From NCBI GenBank assembly GCA_022822065.1, contig JAJECI010000008.1, positions 53,254 to 117,253 of the forward strand: a stretch of 64,000 nucleotides of DNA. Direction: 5' to 3'. Shown one piece after another: positions 62,959 to 64,000 of this stretch. Source of the DNA: Candidatus Dadabacteria bacterium. Its GTDB lineage: Bacteria; Desulfobacterota_D; UBA1144; Nemesobacterales; Nemesobacteraceae. The notes under the pieces were generated by a model, which was not told where the DNA came from, made no database searches, and saw only the letters and a list, made by a program, of their open reading frames with translations. Position 1 is the stretch's first letter. Each line of letters opens with the position of its first letter. Position numbers and translations under genes: made by a program.

Positions 62959-63801
62959 TCAGGGTAAGTATATACCCGCGAGGGTGAAAAACAAAACCGC
63001 AAAGCCTATGAGAATATTGGTTCTGAAAAAAGCGGAATCCACTTGCCCGAAGCTTCCGTGCTCAAGGTAGAGGAGGTAGCCGCAGAGCAAAAGCGGCAAA
63101 AGGGCGGACAGGGTCCGAAACGAAAGAAGATAGAGAAACACGAGGCAGGCGAACGAAAGCAGGTGAGAGATTCTTGAGACAAGCAGCGCCCTTTGCCTGC
63201 CGAAACGGGCAACAAGGGAAAAAACGCCGCGGCGGCGGTCAAACTCCTCATCCGCGGTGGCGTATATTATGTCAAATCCCGAAATCCAGAGGAATGTGAA
63301 AACCGAGAGTACGACCGCCGGAAGCATTTCCTCAAAAGAGCACCTCACGGCAAGCCATCCGCCCAAAGGCCCAAGCGCCAGCGAGAATCCAACGCCAAAA
63401 TGACAAAGACTAGTAAACCTCTTCATAAGCGGATAGACCGTAAACGCCACAAGCGGAAGCGGGGAGAGGAGGAAAACGAGCGGACATATAAGATAAGCGG
63501 AGACAAAGTAAAGCAGGGCCCCGGCGGCCGCTACGGCAACCGCCTCGCCCATGCTCATCTTGCCCGAGGGAAGCTCTCTTTGCGTGGTTCTCGGGTTCTC
63601 CCGGTCTATTTCCCGGTCAAAAATCCTGTTAAGCGCAAGCGCAGCGGTCCTCGCCCCCGTTCCCGCCAGCACGATCAGCAGGAAAAGCCGTGCACTGAAG
63701 ATCCCGCCAGCGGCCAGGAAAGCTCCCGCGAAAATGACCGGAAGGGAAAAAAACGTATGTTCTATTCTCAGGAACCCCGAGAGATTTTTTAGAAGCGTCA
63801 T
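62959..63801 (-). CDS. UbiA-family polyprenyltransferase (probable MqnP)
   Basis: 280 residues, about 8-9 membrane helices, with the Mg-binding Asp motifs NRIFDREIDRENPRT and DIIYATADEEFDRRRG. Given mqnE-ubiD-ubiX downstream, it probably attaches the polyprenyl chain to the dihydroxynaphthoate-type precursor (MqnP) and not to 4-hydroxybenzoate for ubiquinone. Confidence 0.92.
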   Translation of the reverse strand: MTLLKNLSGFLRIEHTFFSLPVIFAGAFLAAGGIFSARLFLLIVLAGTGARTAALALNRIFDREIDRENPRTTQRELPSGKMSMGEAVAVAAAGALLYFVSAYLICPLVFLLSPLPLVAFTVYPLMKRFTSLCHFGVGFSLALGPLGGWLAVRCSFEEMLPAVVLSVFTFLWISGFDIIYATADEEFDRRRGVFSLVARFGRQRALLVSRISHLLSFACLVFLYLLSFRTLSALLPLLLCGYLLYLEHGSFGQVDSAFFRTNILIGFAVLFFTLAGIYLP

Positions 63802-63809
63802 CCCTAGAT

Positions 63810-64000
63810 TCAGTCTCCGCCCAAGTTCTCAATCCGGTCTCTCCATCGTGAACGGCGGACCCTGTCGACGAAAAGGCTGTCCGCTGTGATCATACGGATT
63901 TCCTCCCTCTCCGCAAGTGCGAGGTACTGGCAATCGTAGACCGGGTGACCGAGAACGCATACCATTTCGAAAGCCGTCTCATGCAACCGCACCGAGGGAA
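63810..64000 (-). CDS. PIN-domain (VapC-like) protein, C-terminal part
   Basis: Open to the window edge, so the N-terminal part is missing. The visible HPVYDCQYLALAEREEIRMITADSLFVDRV carries two late Asp residues (YDxxYLALA and TAD) of PIN-domain ribonucleases. A VapB antitoxin gene would be expected beyond the edge. Eight bases separate it from ubiA. Confidence 0.82.
   Translation of the reverse strand, partial: PSVRLHETAFEMVCVLGHPVYDCQYLALAEREEIRMITADSLFVDRVRRSRWRDRIENLGGD

Noticed and set aside
1..64000. CRISPR arrays, rRNA genes, insertion sequences or prophage
   Set aside because: No regularly spaced repeats, no rRNA segments, no transposase, integrase or phage structural genes were seen on either strand.

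Overview
Organism. The window looks like a Gram-negative bacterium of the Proteobacteria/Deltaproteobacteria-like type. It has TonB-dependent and beta-barrel outer-membrane proteins, an rpoN-hpf-ptsN-hprK-rapZ operon, bacterial GlnRS, Aat and HtpG, and late menaquinone (futalosine) pathway genes. A sponge- or marine-associated uncultured lineage such as Candidatus Dadabacteria is my guess only; no marker gene here fixes the phylum. Layout. (1) 1-4990, plus strand: sigma-54 C-terminus, hibernation factor, PTS-Ntr EIIA, HPr kinase, RapZ, a mannose-type EIIA, an unknown protein and a HAD phosphatase, tightly packed as one operon. (2) 5.1-8.1 kb: a very acidic 59-aa protein, a TonB-dependent receptor, tRNA-Leu(TAA) and tRNA-Cys(GCA). 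(3) 8.2-20.2 kb, minus strand: PhzF, a VWA/MoxR pair, PurU, an acetyltransferase, an enoyl-CoA isomerase, GlnS, a thioredoxin-fold protein, a double CDGSH protein, then a beta-oxidation operon (thiolase, enoyl-CoA hydratase, 3-hydroxyacyl-CoA dehydrogenase, acyl-CoA dehydrogenase). (4) 20.4-44.0 kb: the unusual part, an island of sterol-type enzymes and lipid transporters. It holds two Erg6-like sterol C-24 methyltransferases, an ERG24/ERG4-type sterol reductase, a GPP34(GOLPH3)-cytochrome P450 fusion, a KshA/DAF-36-type Rieske oxygenase, a COG2907-type FAD protein, two paralogous RND/MMPL exporters, a LolA-like protein, an outer-membrane barrel and a TPR protein. Inside the island sits a five-gene partner-switching signalling module (PP2C response regulator, anti-sigma-like kinase, ABC-type binding protein, histidine kinase, STAS protein). 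(5) 44-51 kb: GST, barrel protein, AcpH, HtpG, a methyltransferase, HemB and type-B L31. (6) 51-57.3 kb: accessory, partly AT-rich DNA with a ferric-reductase-like pair, a trans-aconitate-type methyltransferase, an NMNAT-like nucleotidyltransferase, and a cassette of unknown genes flanked by an inverted repeat that has a third copy nearby. (7) 57.3-64 kb, minus strand: glutamine amidotransferase, Aat, exported MsrA, then MqnE-UbiD-UbiX-UbiA, and a PIN-domain toxin fragment at the edge. How the genes fit together. The island encodes side-chain alkylation, nuclear reduction and oxidation, and a possible trans-envelope route for a sterol-like lipid. No squalene epoxidase or oxidosqualene cyclase is in the window, so the substrate is either made elsewhere in the genome or taken up. 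A 16-17 bp promoter-linked motif (ACCAGATTTGACTATAT) occurs at three places in the island, suggesting co-regulation. That these genes act on sterols is inferred from family membership and clustering; no activity is shown by the sequence itself.
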